A program made the position numbers and the translations under genes. A stretch of 53,354 nucleotides of DNA from Desulfamplus sp. (GTDB taxonomy: Bacteria > Desulfobacterota > Desulfobacteria > Desulfobacterales > Desulfobacteraceae): positions 1 to 53,354 of the forward strand of contig JADFZJ010000028.1 of the NCBI GenBank assembly GCA_015232555.1. The letters are read 5' to 3'. This document shows positions 16,291 to 24,367 of the stretch, piece by piece (position 1 is the first letter of the stretch; every line of letters starts with the position of its first letter). The notes under the pieces are model-generated. The model made no database searches. It was given only the letters and a program-made list of their open reading frames with translations, and was not told the DNA's origin.

Positions 16291-17244
16291 TTATATAACC
16301 CAGACTGTAAATTTTTTGCCTCCATAAACAACCTCATGTCCAACTCGACCCATAAAAAAAGCCTCAACTTTTGAAATTCCCCTTCGCCCAACAACAATTG
16401 TGCTGTAATCACCCTCTTCTGCCTCATTAACAATCGCATCAGAGCGGCTAAGAACTCCTGAAAGTATCTTTTCAGATATTTTATCCGATTGAAATCCTGA
16501 TGCTATAAGGCGATTTTTAACATCTTGAAAGAGTCGTGCAACATTTAATTTAAAAGATTCAATGCAAGACTCAGACATGCTGATTTCAGGAAGTGCAAGC
16601 ATATTGAGTTCAGGAAGATCAAAATTTATAGCCCCTAAACCGGGTATTGCATGTAGAATTGTGACCTCATAATCAGCTCCTCCCAAGAATGAGCAGACAA
16701 ATTCGGCAGCTTTCATGGAATCAGGTGAAGAGTCCACTGCCAATAAAATTTTCTTGACAGGGGGTATCTGCCCTACAATTATAATTGGAATAAATGTCAA
16801 GGATTGCAAAAGCTTTACAGCAACACTTCCAAGTATGATATTTCTGATTACGCCCATTCCTCGCCTTCTCATAACAACTGCCGTGTAACCATTTTTAGCC
16901 TCTTCAATTATGTCGCGGGCTACACCTTTTTTTAAACAATGGAATTTGACTTCAATCGATTTTGCTGGAAATCCTCCAGAAATTAGAATTTTTTTAGCAT
17001 CTTCTAAATATGTTGTTATCTTTTGTTTCTCTTCAATTTCCTGATTTTTCAACTGCTCTTCGGTATTTATGCAGTTTAAATATGCCTCAAGCTCTCTATA
17101 CTCTTCAGGTACGCCGCTGGACACATGAAACAGGACAATATGAGTATTATTGTCAACAGGCATAAAATCTTTGACATAGTTGACTGTCTGTATAGTGCGT
17201 TCTGAGCCGTCAACCAATACTAATATTTTTTTTTCCATTATCAT
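16291..17244 (-). CDS. Tandem-domain universal stress protein
   Basis: A 317-aa cytoplasmic protein with two UspA domains. Domain 1 (about 4-155) starts KKILVLVDGSERT and carries RRRGMGVIRNIILGSVA. Domain 2 (about 162-317) starts KKILLAVDSSPDSMKAAEF and carries GRRGISKVEAFFMGRVGHEV. Both fit the G-x2-G-x9-G(S/T)-type nucleotide-binding loop, with domain 2 ending GR instead of GS. USP pairs of this kind bind ATP and modulate stress survival. CGGAGG precedes the start; either of two closely spaced ATGs (17244 or 17238) could be used. It is the last gene of a minus-strand run, 41 bp downstream of the efflux outer-membrane gene, so read-through from the pump operon is possible. Confidence 0.9.
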   Translation of the reverse strand: MIMEKKILVLVDGSERTIQTVNYVKDFMPVDNNTHIVLFHVSSGVPEEYRELEAYLNCINTEEQLKNQEIEEKQKITTYLEDAKKILISGGFPAKSIEVKFHCLKKGVARDIIEEAKNGYTAVVMRRRGMGVIRNIILGSVAVKLLQSLTFIPIIIVGQIPPVKKILLAVDSSPDSMKAAEFVCSFLGGADYEVTILHAIPGLGAINFDLPELNMLALPEISMSESCIESFKLNVARLFQDVKNRLIASGFQSDKISEKILSGVLSRSDAIVNEAEEGDYSTIVVGRRGISKVEAFFMGRVGHEVVYGGKKFTVWVI

Positions 17245-17285
17245 AAATCCTCCGTTATTTTTTTATGCTTCAGCATTGGTTAAAC

Positions 17286-18707
17286 TCAGATGCTTCCGCC
17301 GCCAAGTACAGCATAAAGATTTATTTGATTAACTGCCTTTATAAGCCTTAAGGAGACAAGCCCCTGTTTTGCTGAATATAGAGAACGATGTGCGTCCAAT
17401 ACGCTCAAATAGCTGTCAATACCTTTGTTGTAACGCTCTTCTGAAAGCCTGTATGTTTCGGATGTCGCCTCTACTAAAGAGAGATGTGCTGATATTTGCT
17501 CATCTACAGTACCTTTTACGGCAAGAGTATCGGCAACCTCCCTGAATGCTGTCTGAATTGTCTTTTCATATTGAGTCAATATAATCTTACGTTCAGCCTT
17601 GCTTACTCTGAACGCTGCCCATGTACGTGCATCAAAGATTGGAACAGAGATTTTAGGTACAAATGCCCATGTGTCTGAACCAGAAGCGAAAAGCCCTGAC
17701 AAATCATCACTTGCAGTGCCAAATGATGTGGTCAGAAAGATGCGTGGAAAAAATGCAGCTCTTGCGGCACCGATATAGGCATAAGCACCTTTGAGACGAT
17801 GCTCTGCACCCATAATATCAGGGCGATTAAAAAGTGCGGTAGAGGACAGACCTGGAAGAATCTCTTTTGGAGGGGTAATACTGCTAAGTCCAACTGGAAG
17901 AAGAGATTCTTCCACTGGAGCACCTGCAAGAAGATTCAGGGCATTTTGATCCTGAGCTACCAACTGTTTAAATCGGGCAACATCTTCACGAGCAGTATAT
18001 ACAGGTATCTGTGCACGACGAAGATCTAATTTAGTGATAATTCCAACCTCATGCTGCTTCTCAATCAGCTTGTATGCAGTTTGCTGGTTATCAAGAGTTG
18101 ATTTTGAAATCTCAAGATTTTCTCTATCCGCAGCAAGGGTAAGATATGCTCTGCTGATTCCAGCTATTAAAGCTATCTGTGCACCTTTTCGAGCCTCATC
18201 AGTTGTCAAATACTCCTCAAGTGCCTGATCTTTAAGGCTTCTGACTCTTCCGAACAGATCAAGCTCCCACGAGGCTATTCCAACACTTAAGCCATATTTT
18301 TCTGTTGTTCTTGGATAACCTGGATTGGTAAGATCAGATGCTGTCTTCTGTTTAGCCCAATCTCCTGCTGCGTTTATCACTGGAAAAAGCTCTGCACGCT
18401 GAATCCCATAAATTGCACGAACCTTTTCTGCATTCAATGTTGCAAGTCTAAGATCACGGTTATTTTCAAGAGCGATTTTGATAATAGTTTCCAAATTCCT
18501 GTCAGTGAAAAACTCCTGCCAGCTTAGATTTTTGATATCTGATGGTTCTCTGCCTATTTCTTCTGTTACCTTATCTTTCCTGTTTTTGTAGGCATCACCC
18601 TGTGGGAAGTGCTCAGGAATGGGTGCTTTAGGTTTTATATATTCTGGTATCAAAGAGCAGCCGCACAGAGAGATTGCTATTACCATAACCAGCAATATTT
18701 TATTCAT
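17286..18707 (-). CDS. RND efflux outer-membrane channel (NodT/OprM-type lipoprotein)
   Basis: A 473-aa TolC-superfamily outer-membrane factor. It starts with a lipoprotein signal (ILLVMVIAISLCGC, acylated Cys17) followed by SLIPEYIKPKAPIPEHFP, the usual opening for the OprM/NodT group. It carries two OEP repeats with the characteristic long helices (SWEFFTDRNLETIIKIALENN-like start, ASWELDLFGRVRSLKDQ, FNRPDIMGAEHRLKGAYAYIGAARAAFFPRI). It exports substrates delivered by the RND pump and adaptor encoded upstream. It is separated from the pump gene by 130 bp containing a 10-bp-stem hairpin, which may reduce or process downstream message. Confidence 0.93.
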   Translation of the reverse strand: MNKILLVMVIAISLCGCSLIPEYIKPKAPIPEHFPQGDAYKNRKDKVTEEIGREPSDIKNLSWQEFFTDRNLETIIKIALENNRDLRLATLNAEKVRAIYGIQRAELFPVINAAGDWAKQKTASDLTNPGYPRTTEKYGLSVGIASWELDLFGRVRSLKDQALEEYLTTDEARKGAQIALIAGISRAYLTLAADRENLEISKSTLDNQQTAYKLIEKQHEVGIITKLDLRRAQIPVYTAREDVARFKQLVAQDQNALNLLAGAPVEESLLPVGLSSITPPKEILPGLSSTALFNRPDIMGAEHRLKGAYAYIGAARAAFFPRIFLTTSFGTASDDLSGLFASGSDTWAFVPKISVPIFDARTWAAFRVSKAERKIILTQYEKTIQTAFREVADTLAVKGTVDEQISAHLSLVEATSETYRLSEERYNKGIDSYLSVLDAHRSLYSAKQGLVSLRLIKAVNQINLYAVLGGGSI

Positions 18708-18767
18708 AATTGTAGTCCTCCTGTAAATTTAAAACTTAAAATATCAAATAAATATAGGCTTTTTGAG

Positions 18768-18793
18768 TAGAGACGCACGGTCATGCGTCTCTA
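18768..18793. repeat. Perfect 10-bp inverted repeat (REP-like) in the efflux operon
   Basis: TAGAGACGCA (18768-18777) and TGCGTCTCTA (18784-18793) flank a CGGTCA loop in the gap between the RND pump stop and the outer-membrane factor start. There is no T tract on either strand, so it is not a classical terminator. An AGAGACGCA...TGCGTCTCT hairpin of this type is reminiscent of repetitive palindromic elements seen in diverse bacteria. I find no second copy in this window. Confidence 0.6.
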
Positions 18794-18837
18794 TAGTGTA
18801 ATATTTAGTATAAAAAATTATGGCAAAAATGTGTTAT

Positions 18838-21800
18838 TTATGCTGATTTTTGTTTGCCAAACATCTTTGTTACTATAACAAAAAAGAGCGGTATAAAAAT
18901 AAGGTCAATAAATGTTGCAGATAACATTCCGCCTGCAACAGCAGTTCCGATTGCATTTTGAGCACCCGCTCCCGCACCAGTTGCAATTGCAAGCGGCAGA
19001 ACACCAAAGAAAAATGCCAAAGATGTCATAATAACTGGTCTAAACCTTGTTTTTACAGCATCAAGAGTAGCATCAACAAGACCCATGCCATGATTCATCC
19101 TCTCTTTGATAAACTGAATAATCAAAATGGCATTTTTGGTTGACAGTCCAAGTGTTGTAAGAAAACCTATCTGAAAATAGACATCGTTTGGAAATCCCCG
19201 CAAATGTGTAGCAAGAACTGCACCAAATACACCTAATGGCAGCATCATCATATTTACAACAGGTATTGTCCAGCTCTCGTAGAGTGCAGCAACACAGAGA
19301 AATATTACAAGTATTGAAAACGCATATAAAAGAGGTGCCTGAGAGCCAGCCATTCTCTCTTGATAAGAGAGTCCTGTCCAGTCAAACCCGATTCCCTGCG
19401 GCAGCTTTGCAGCAAGTTCTTCCATAGCCTGCATAGCTTCACCAGAACTTCTTCCCGGTGCTGGCTCACCCCATATATTTACAGAAGGGAATGCGTTGAA
19501 CCGCTCCAATTTTGGAGAGCCGTAACTCCAATGTCCGCTTGCAAAAGAGGAGAATGGTACCATTTTACCCACAGTATTGCGTACATAGAGTCTGTTTAAA
19601 TCTTCTGGTGCCATTCTGTATGGTGCATCTGCCTGTACAAAGACTCTTTTTACACGACCAGCCTGAATAAAGTCGTTTACGTATGCACTTCCAAATGCTG
19701 CTGATATGGTGTTGTGGATTGAAGAGATAGGTACGCCAAGAGCACCAGCTTTTTCCCAATCCACATCAATCATGTATTGGGGCACAGCCTCCATTCCGTT
19801 TGGTCTTACCCTGACAAGTCTTGGATCCTGTGATACCATGCCAAGAAGCTGGTTGCGTGCATTTATAAGTTCAGCATGTCCAAGACCTCCGCGATCCAGC
19901 AACTGAAAATCAAAACCTGTGGCATTACCAAGTTCTATAACAGGTGGTGGTGGAAATGCAAATGCCATTGCATTACGAATCTGAGATAACACTCCCATTG
20001 CTCTTCCAGCTACTGCCTTTACTTTAAGATCACCTCTTTGACGCAAGTCCCAATCTTTAAGTTTGACAAATCCCAACCCCATATTTTGACCTTGACCACT
20101 AAAACTTATACCTGAGATAGCCATCATAGACTCTACAGCCTCTTTCTCGTTTGTCATAAAATGGTCTTTTATCTGATTCATTACATCTTTGGTCTGCTCT
20201 AATGTTGAACCTGACGGAAGCATAGCCTGAACCAACAAAAACCCCTGATCCTCGTCAGGCAGATATGAAGTAGGCATACGTTGAAACAGATAACCCACTG
20301 ACGCTACAATAATAACAAACAGAAAGATATATCTTAGTCTTTTTGCAATGGCGTGACCAATAAGCCCTACATACATATCTCTGATACGAAAAAAAACACG
20401 GTCAAACAGTCTGAAAAATGGTCTTAAGAAAAATATTGCATTGTCTGATGGTTCATGCCCTTTAGCTACAGGCTTTAAGAATGAGACACAAAGCACAGGA
20501 GTCAAAATAAGGGCAACAACCACAGACAGAAGCATTGAAGCGGCAATGGTTATGGAAAACTGACGGTAGATTACACCAGTAGAACCCGGGAAAAATGCCA
20601 TTGGAGCAAATACTGCCGCAAGAACAACTCCAATACCTATCAGGGCACTTGTGATCTCATCCATTGATTTTTCTGCTGCCGCATAAGGTCCAAGCCCCTC
20701 TTCCATCATAAGCCTCTCAACGTTCTCAACAACTACAATAGCATCATCAACCAAAAGACCGATTGAGAGAACCATGGCAAACATTGTCAACATGTTTATA
20801 GAGAAACCAAACAGCCCCAAAGCAGCGAATGTTCCTAAAAGTACAACAGGGACAGCTATGGTCGGAATCAAGGTTGCCCTGATATTACCCATAAACAGAT
20901 ACATGATAACAAATACCAAGAAAATAGCCTCAAAAAGAGTTTTAACAACCTCCTCAATTGCTACTTTGGTAAAAGGTGTGGTTTCATAAGGATAGATAAC
21001 CTTCATACCGGGAGGAAAATATCGGCTCATCTCTTCTAATCTTGTCTTGACTGCATCTGCTGTATCTAAGGCATTTGCACCAGCAGCATTTCTAATTGCC
21101 ATTGCAGCAGCAGGCTTATCAATATAGTAAGCTTCAACATCATAACGTTCTGTCCCAAGTTCTGTGCGTCCGATATCCTTGACTCGAACAACTGAGCCGT
21201 CAGTGTTGGTTCTAAGAGGGATAGCTGCAAACTCCTCAGGAGTTTGAAGAAGATGCTGTATAACAATCGATGTATTTAATCTCTGCCCCTTTGGTGCTGG
21301 TGATGCACCAAATTGACCGGCTGAAACCTCAACATTATAGTTTCTAAGTGCAACAATAACATCTTCAATGGTCAAGTGGTAGTTGGTCAGCTTGTCAGGG
21401 TCAAGCCAGATACGCATGGCATATTGTGTTCCAAAACTTTCGACCTCACCAACACCAGGCACGCGAGAGAGTATCTTTTCAAGATTTGATTGGGCATAAT
21501 TTCTAAGATCATTTCCATCCATACTCCCATCTTCTGAAATAAGACCCACAATAATCAGGTAGTTTCTCGTAGATTTACTAACCTTTACACCTTGACGCTG
21601 AACAACATCTGGAAGATTTGCCATTGCAAGCTGGAGTTTATTTTGTACCTTTGACCACGCAATATCAGGATCAGTACCCGGGGCAAATGTAAGTTCAAGA
21701 CGCACCGAGCCAGACGAAGAGCTGTTGGCAGACAGATAGAGCATATTATCAAGACCTGTCATCTTCTGCTCAATGATCTGGGTTACTGTATTTTCAACAG

Positions 21801-21969
21801 TCTCGGCAGATGCTCCAGGATAAAATGCTTCAATTGAGATTGAAGGGGGAGCAATCGGAGGATATTGAGATACTGGCAGATTATAGATTGCAAGTCCTCC
21901 AGCAAACATCAAAATTATGGCAATAACCCATGCAAAGACAGGTCGTTTCAGGAAAAATTTTGATAGCAT
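18838..21969 (-). CDS. RND efflux transporter, HAE1 (AcrB/MexB-like)
   Basis: A 1,043-aa inner-membrane, proton-driven hydrophobe/amphiphile exporter, the standard AcrB length. The N-terminus MLSKFFLKRPVFAWVIAIILMFAGGLAI is the typical first helix. The relay aspartates are in SIGLLVDDAIVVVENVERLM and the relay lysine in TLGLSTKNAILIIQFIKE. Porter-domain landmarks include YLSANSSSSG, PGVGEVESFG and NAAGANALDTADAVK. Two duplicated halves are clear, joined near residue 500-540. The start codon overlaps the adaptor stop (TAATG), indicating coupled translation. It acts with the adaptor and outer-membrane factor as a tripartite drug or toxic-compound pump under the upstream TetR gene. Confidence 0.96.
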   Translation of the reverse strand: MLSKFFLKRPVFAWVIAIILMFAGGLAIYNLPVSQYPPIAPPSISIEAFYPGASAETVENTVTQIIEQKMTGLDNMLYLSANSSSSGSVRLELTFAPGTDPDIAWSKVQNKLQLAMANLPDVVQRQGVKVSKSTRNYLIIVGLISEDGSMDGNDLRNYAQSNLEKILSRVPGVGEVESFGTQYAMRIWLDPDKLTNYHLTIEDVIVALRNYNVEVSAGQFGASPAPKGQRLNTSIVIQHLLQTPEEFAAIPLRTNTDGSVVRVKDIGRTELGTERYDVEAYYIDKPAAAMAIRNAAGANALDTADAVKTRLEEMSRYFPPGMKVIYPYETTPFTKVAIEEVVKTLFEAIFLVFVIMYLFMGNIRATLIPTIAVPVVLLGTFAALGLFGFSINMLTMFAMVLSIGLLVDDAIVVVENVERLMMEEGLGPYAAAEKSMDEITSALIGIGVVLAAVFAPMAFFPGSTGVIYRQFSITIAASMLLSVVVALILTPVLCVSFLKPVAKGHEPSDNAIFFLRPFFRLFDRVFFRIRDMYVGLIGHAIAKRLRYIFLFVIIVASVGYLFQRMPTSYLPDEDQGFLLVQAMLPSGSTLEQTKDVMNQIKDHFMTNEKEAVESMMAISGISFSGQGQNMGLGFVKLKDWDLRQRGDLKVKAVAGRAMGVLSQIRNAMAFAFPPPPVIELGNATGFDFQLLDRGGLGHAELINARNQLLGMVSQDPRLVRVRPNGMEAVPQYMIDVDWEKAGALGVPISSIHNTISAAFGSAYVNDFIQAGRVKRVFVQADAPYRMAPEDLNRLYVRNTVGKMVPFSSFASGHWSYGSPKLERFNAFPSVNIWGEPAPGRSSGEAMQAMEELAAKLPQGIGFDWTGLSYQERMAGSQAPLLYAFSILVIFLCVAALYESWTIPVVNMMMLPLGVFGAVLATHLRGFPNDVYFQIGFLTTLGLSTKNAILIIQFIKERMNHGMGLVDATLDAVKTRFRPVIMTSLAFFFGVLPLAIATGAGAGAQNAIGTAVAGGMLSATFIDLIFIPLFFVIVTKMFGKQKSA

Positions 21970-23405
21970 TATTTAGCCTCCTTGCTCTTATCTGCACCAC
22001 TTGACAGAGCATTGACTGATCTATCCGCCTCATTTAATTTTGCACTATTTGAAGGTAATGCCGATTTTGTTTTATCTTCTTGAAACGGTAAAGCCTTTAC
22101 ATCTGCTCCTGGTCTTACCCTGTGCATACCTTCAACGATCAACTTGTCGCCCTGTGCAAGACCAGATTCTACCAACCACTGATTGCCTACAGCTCTCTCA
22201 AGGGTAAGCATTCTCTGCTCAACTTTGCCTTTTGCATCAACTATCAGTGCAACTGGATTGCCCTTAAAATCACGAGATACCCCTTGCTGCGGAATCAAAA
22301 TAGCCTGTTTGTTAATCCCCTCTTTAATGATCGTCTGTACAAACATTCCGGGCAGCAGAAGAGCGTCAGGATTTGGAAAGATAATCCTCAAAGTAACAGA
22401 GCCAGTTGTCGGATCCACCGTAACATCACTGAACTGCAATCTGCCTTCATGCTGATAAGACATATTTTCTCCAAATTTAAGTCCAACCTTGTCATGATTA
22501 TTTTTATCTCTGTTAAGGCGACCATCTGCAAGCCGAGATTTTAAATTGAGCAGCTCATTTGTTGATTGAGGCACATCAACATAAATAGGATCAATCTGTT
22601 GAATGGTTGTCAAGGCAAGCGGTTGATATCCTGTCACTATAGCCCCTTCAGTTACATTGGATATGCCGATACGACCAGAGATTGGTGCATTTATTCGAGT
22701 GTAAGCCAAATTGATGCGTGCAGTCTCCAATGCAGCTTCTGCCTGTTCAATTGCAGCTTCTGCAACCGCAACTGTCTGACGATCGCTGTTCAACTGAGCT
22801 TCAGCAGCTTGTAGCATTGCCTCTGCAACTTTCACCTCTGTAGCTGCCTGATCCCGCTGGCTTGTAGATACTGCTCTCTCCTTAAAAGCCTCTTTAAACC
22901 TCTCAGAGTTAGTTCGTGCAAGCTGGAGAGTAGCTCTTTGCCGTGCAATACCAGCGTTACTTGCCCCTATTGCTGCCCGTGCTCTGTCAGCAGCTTTTTT
23001 TGCCGAAGAGAGGTTGGCTTTGGCATTGTTTAATGCTGCCTCAAAAGGAGTTGGGTCTATTCTGTAAAGCTCCTGACCAGCCTTGACATTTGAACCCTCA
23101 GTGAACAGACGTTTCAAAATTAATCCGCTCACCTGAGGACGAATTTCAGCCATACGAAAAGCTGATGTTCTGCCAGGAAGCTCTGTTGTTAATGTTATCT
23201 CTTGTGGTTTAACTGTTACTACCGAAACTTCTGGAATCATAGCAGACTGCTGTTGAGACTGTTGAGAAGATTTTTTCTTATCTTCACATCCTGTCAATAG
23301 AATAAAACTTGCCAGCACAATAAAACTTGTCAGCAAAAAACTCATCATGCCATTTTTTACAAAACCTTGTTTAAGGTATTTAAAAACATTAAAATTACGT
23401 TGCAT
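21969..23405 (-). CDS. RND efflux periplasmic adaptor (membrane fusion lipoprotein)
   Basis: A 478-aa HlyD/AcrA-family adaptor. The start is supported by CGGAGG 7 nt upstream. The N-terminus carries a lipoprotein signal ending FILLTGCEDKKK. Then come a short Ser/Gln-rich tether, beta-barrel/lipoyl halves (EVSVVTVKPQEITLTTELPGRTSAFRMAEIRPQVSGLI ... INLAYTRINAPISGRIGISNVTEGAIV) separated by a long alpha-hairpin rich in Ala/Gln (about 125-240), and the membrane-proximal domain (...LTLERAVGNQWLVESGLAQGDKLIVEG). The Lys/Ser/Asp-rich tail after about residue 440 is longer than usual. It bridges the RND pump with the outer-membrane channel. Its gene lies 93 bp downstream of the TetR gene. Confidence 0.95.
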   Translation of the reverse strand: MQRNFNVFKYLKQGFVKNGMMSFLLTSFIVLASFILLTGCEDKKKSSQQSQQQSAMIPEVSVVTVKPQEITLTTELPGRTSAFRMAEIRPQVSGLILKRLFTEGSNVKAGQELYRIDPTPFEAALNNAKANLSSAKKAADRARAAIGASNAGIARQRATLQLARTNSERFKEAFKERAVSTSQRDQAATEVKVAEAMLQAAEAQLNSDRQTVAVAEAAIEQAEAALETARINLAYTRINAPISGRIGISNVTEGAIVTGYQPLALTTIQQIDPIYVDVPQSTNELLNLKSRLADGRLNRDKNNHDKVGLKFGENMSYQHEGRLQFSDVTVDPTTGSVTLRIIFPNPDALLLPGMFVQTIIKEGINKQAILIPQQGVSRDFKGNPVALIVDAKGKVEQRMLTLERAVGNQWLVESGLAQGDKLIVEGMHRVRPGADVKALPFQEDKTKSALPSNSAKLNEADRSVNALSSGADKSKEAK

Positions 23406-23498
23406 CAGAAAACCTCCGAATATCAGTTAAATAACTTATTTGTATTTTTACTTTATTAATTTTTGTTTGTTAAATTCAGTTTGCTAAATAGTCCATTT

Positions 23499-24137
23499 TT
23501 ATGCTCTAAACCCTGCTGCTGCAAACCTTACCATCTCTTCAAGCAGCACTTGTCTGTTCCCATCAAGGGCAAGTACAGCAAGGCTCTCTTCCATGATGCG
23601 GTCGCCATACATGATTCCAGTTGCGGTATTTTTGAATACGGCAAGTCGTCTCAGAACTGTTTCCTCAGGAATGTGCGGAAGGACTTTGATTAAGCACTCT
23701 CCATAATATTTTGTAGTTTTTTCTGTGATCTGTCTAATCTGATTCCTGAAAATATTTTCATCATCATAGGATACGTGCAGCCGTGAAAACATACTCTCAT
23801 AATCAGGATGATAAAAGGAGAAATCGAGCATGGGAACTAGGTGGCACCTGATAATAGCCTCAAGTGGCGGAAGATCCGGAGCAGCATCGGCCATAAGTCG
23901 CTCCAGTCCATGCAGAAGTTCATCGACCGTGGGATTGAGCAATCTTGCCATAATTGCTGATAACATATTGTTTTTTGAACCAAAATGATAGTTGATAGCA
24001 GCAACGTTGACTCCAGCCTCTTCGGTAATCTTACGCAAAGATGCCTTTTCAGGACCAAGCTGTATAATAAGTCGCTCCGCTGCATCAAGGATTTTCGTTT
24101 TGGTATCTAACGGGTTATCTTCTGACAAGACTTTCAC
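23499..24137 (-). CDS. TetR/AcrR-family repressor of the efflux operon
   Basis: A 212-aa one-domain regulator. The N-terminal helix-turn-helix is canonical: KTKILDAAERLIIQLGPEKASLRKITEEAGVNVAAINYHFGSKNNML. The C-terminal ligand-binding helical domain carries AIIRCHLVPMLDFSFYHPDYESMFSRL and shows the CerR/YbiH-like layout (a late VRFAAAGF region). The start is GTG at 24137 with AAAAAAG upstream. It is the first gene of the minus-strand TetR-adaptor-RND-OMF run. An 18/19-bp-arm palindrome overlaps its promoter, so autorepression with derepression by a pump substrate is the simplest model. Confidence 0.92.
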   Translation of the reverse strand: MKVLSEDNPLDTKTKILDAAERLIIQLGPEKASLRKITEEAGVNVAAINYHFGSKNNMLSAIMARLLNPTVDELLHGLERLMADAAPDLPPLEAIIRCHLVPMLDFSFYHPDYESMFSRLHVSYDDENIFRNQIRQITEKTTKYYGECLIKVLPHIPEETVLRRLAVFKNTATGIMYGDRIMEESLAVLALDGNRQVLLEEMVRFAAAGFRA

Positions 24138-24199
24138 CTTTTTTCGTGGATGGGGCTGTATAGGACAGATTTATTAAAACTATTAATTCAAACACTTTT

Positions 24200-24250
24200 T
24201 TCAAACGCTCTTTTAAATGGATATTTAAAACAGCGTTTGAATATTGTCAA
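24200..24250 (-). promoter_or_regulatory. Efflux-operon promoter with overlapping palindromic operator
   Basis: On the minus strand TTGACA (24245-24250), 17 bp, TAAATA (24222-24227). A near-perfect inverted repeat covers the spacer and the -10: arms 24201-24218 and 24223-24240 (TCAAACGCTCTTTTAAAT versus complement TCAAACGCTGTTTTAAAT) with a 4-nt centre, extendable by one more pair. A further TTCAAAC half-site occurs at about 24187. A repressor bound there would block RNA polymerase. The assigned ligand is the adjacent TetR protein, by inference. Confidence 0.75.
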
Positions 24251-24282
24251 CAACATTTTAAGGCAGAGCAAAAAAATCTGGC

Positions 24283-24312
24283 TTGACAGTATAAGTTAGA
24301 TAACCCTAATGT
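24283..24312 (+). promoter_or_regulatory. Possible promoter for the giant sensor kinase
   Basis: TTGACA (24283-24288), 18 bp, TAATGT (24307-24312), about 55 nt before the kinase ATG. The -35 is perfect and the -10 moderate. Confidence 0.4.
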
Positions 24313-24367
24313 TATAAAATTACATTAAAAATTAACCTGACAAATCATCGGCAGAGAATAAGAAATA

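Noticed and set aside
22122-22544. 140-codon plus-strand frame inside the efflux adaptor gene
   Set aside because: It is antisense to a clear HlyD-family gene, with no domain and no ribosome-binding site; a shadow frame.
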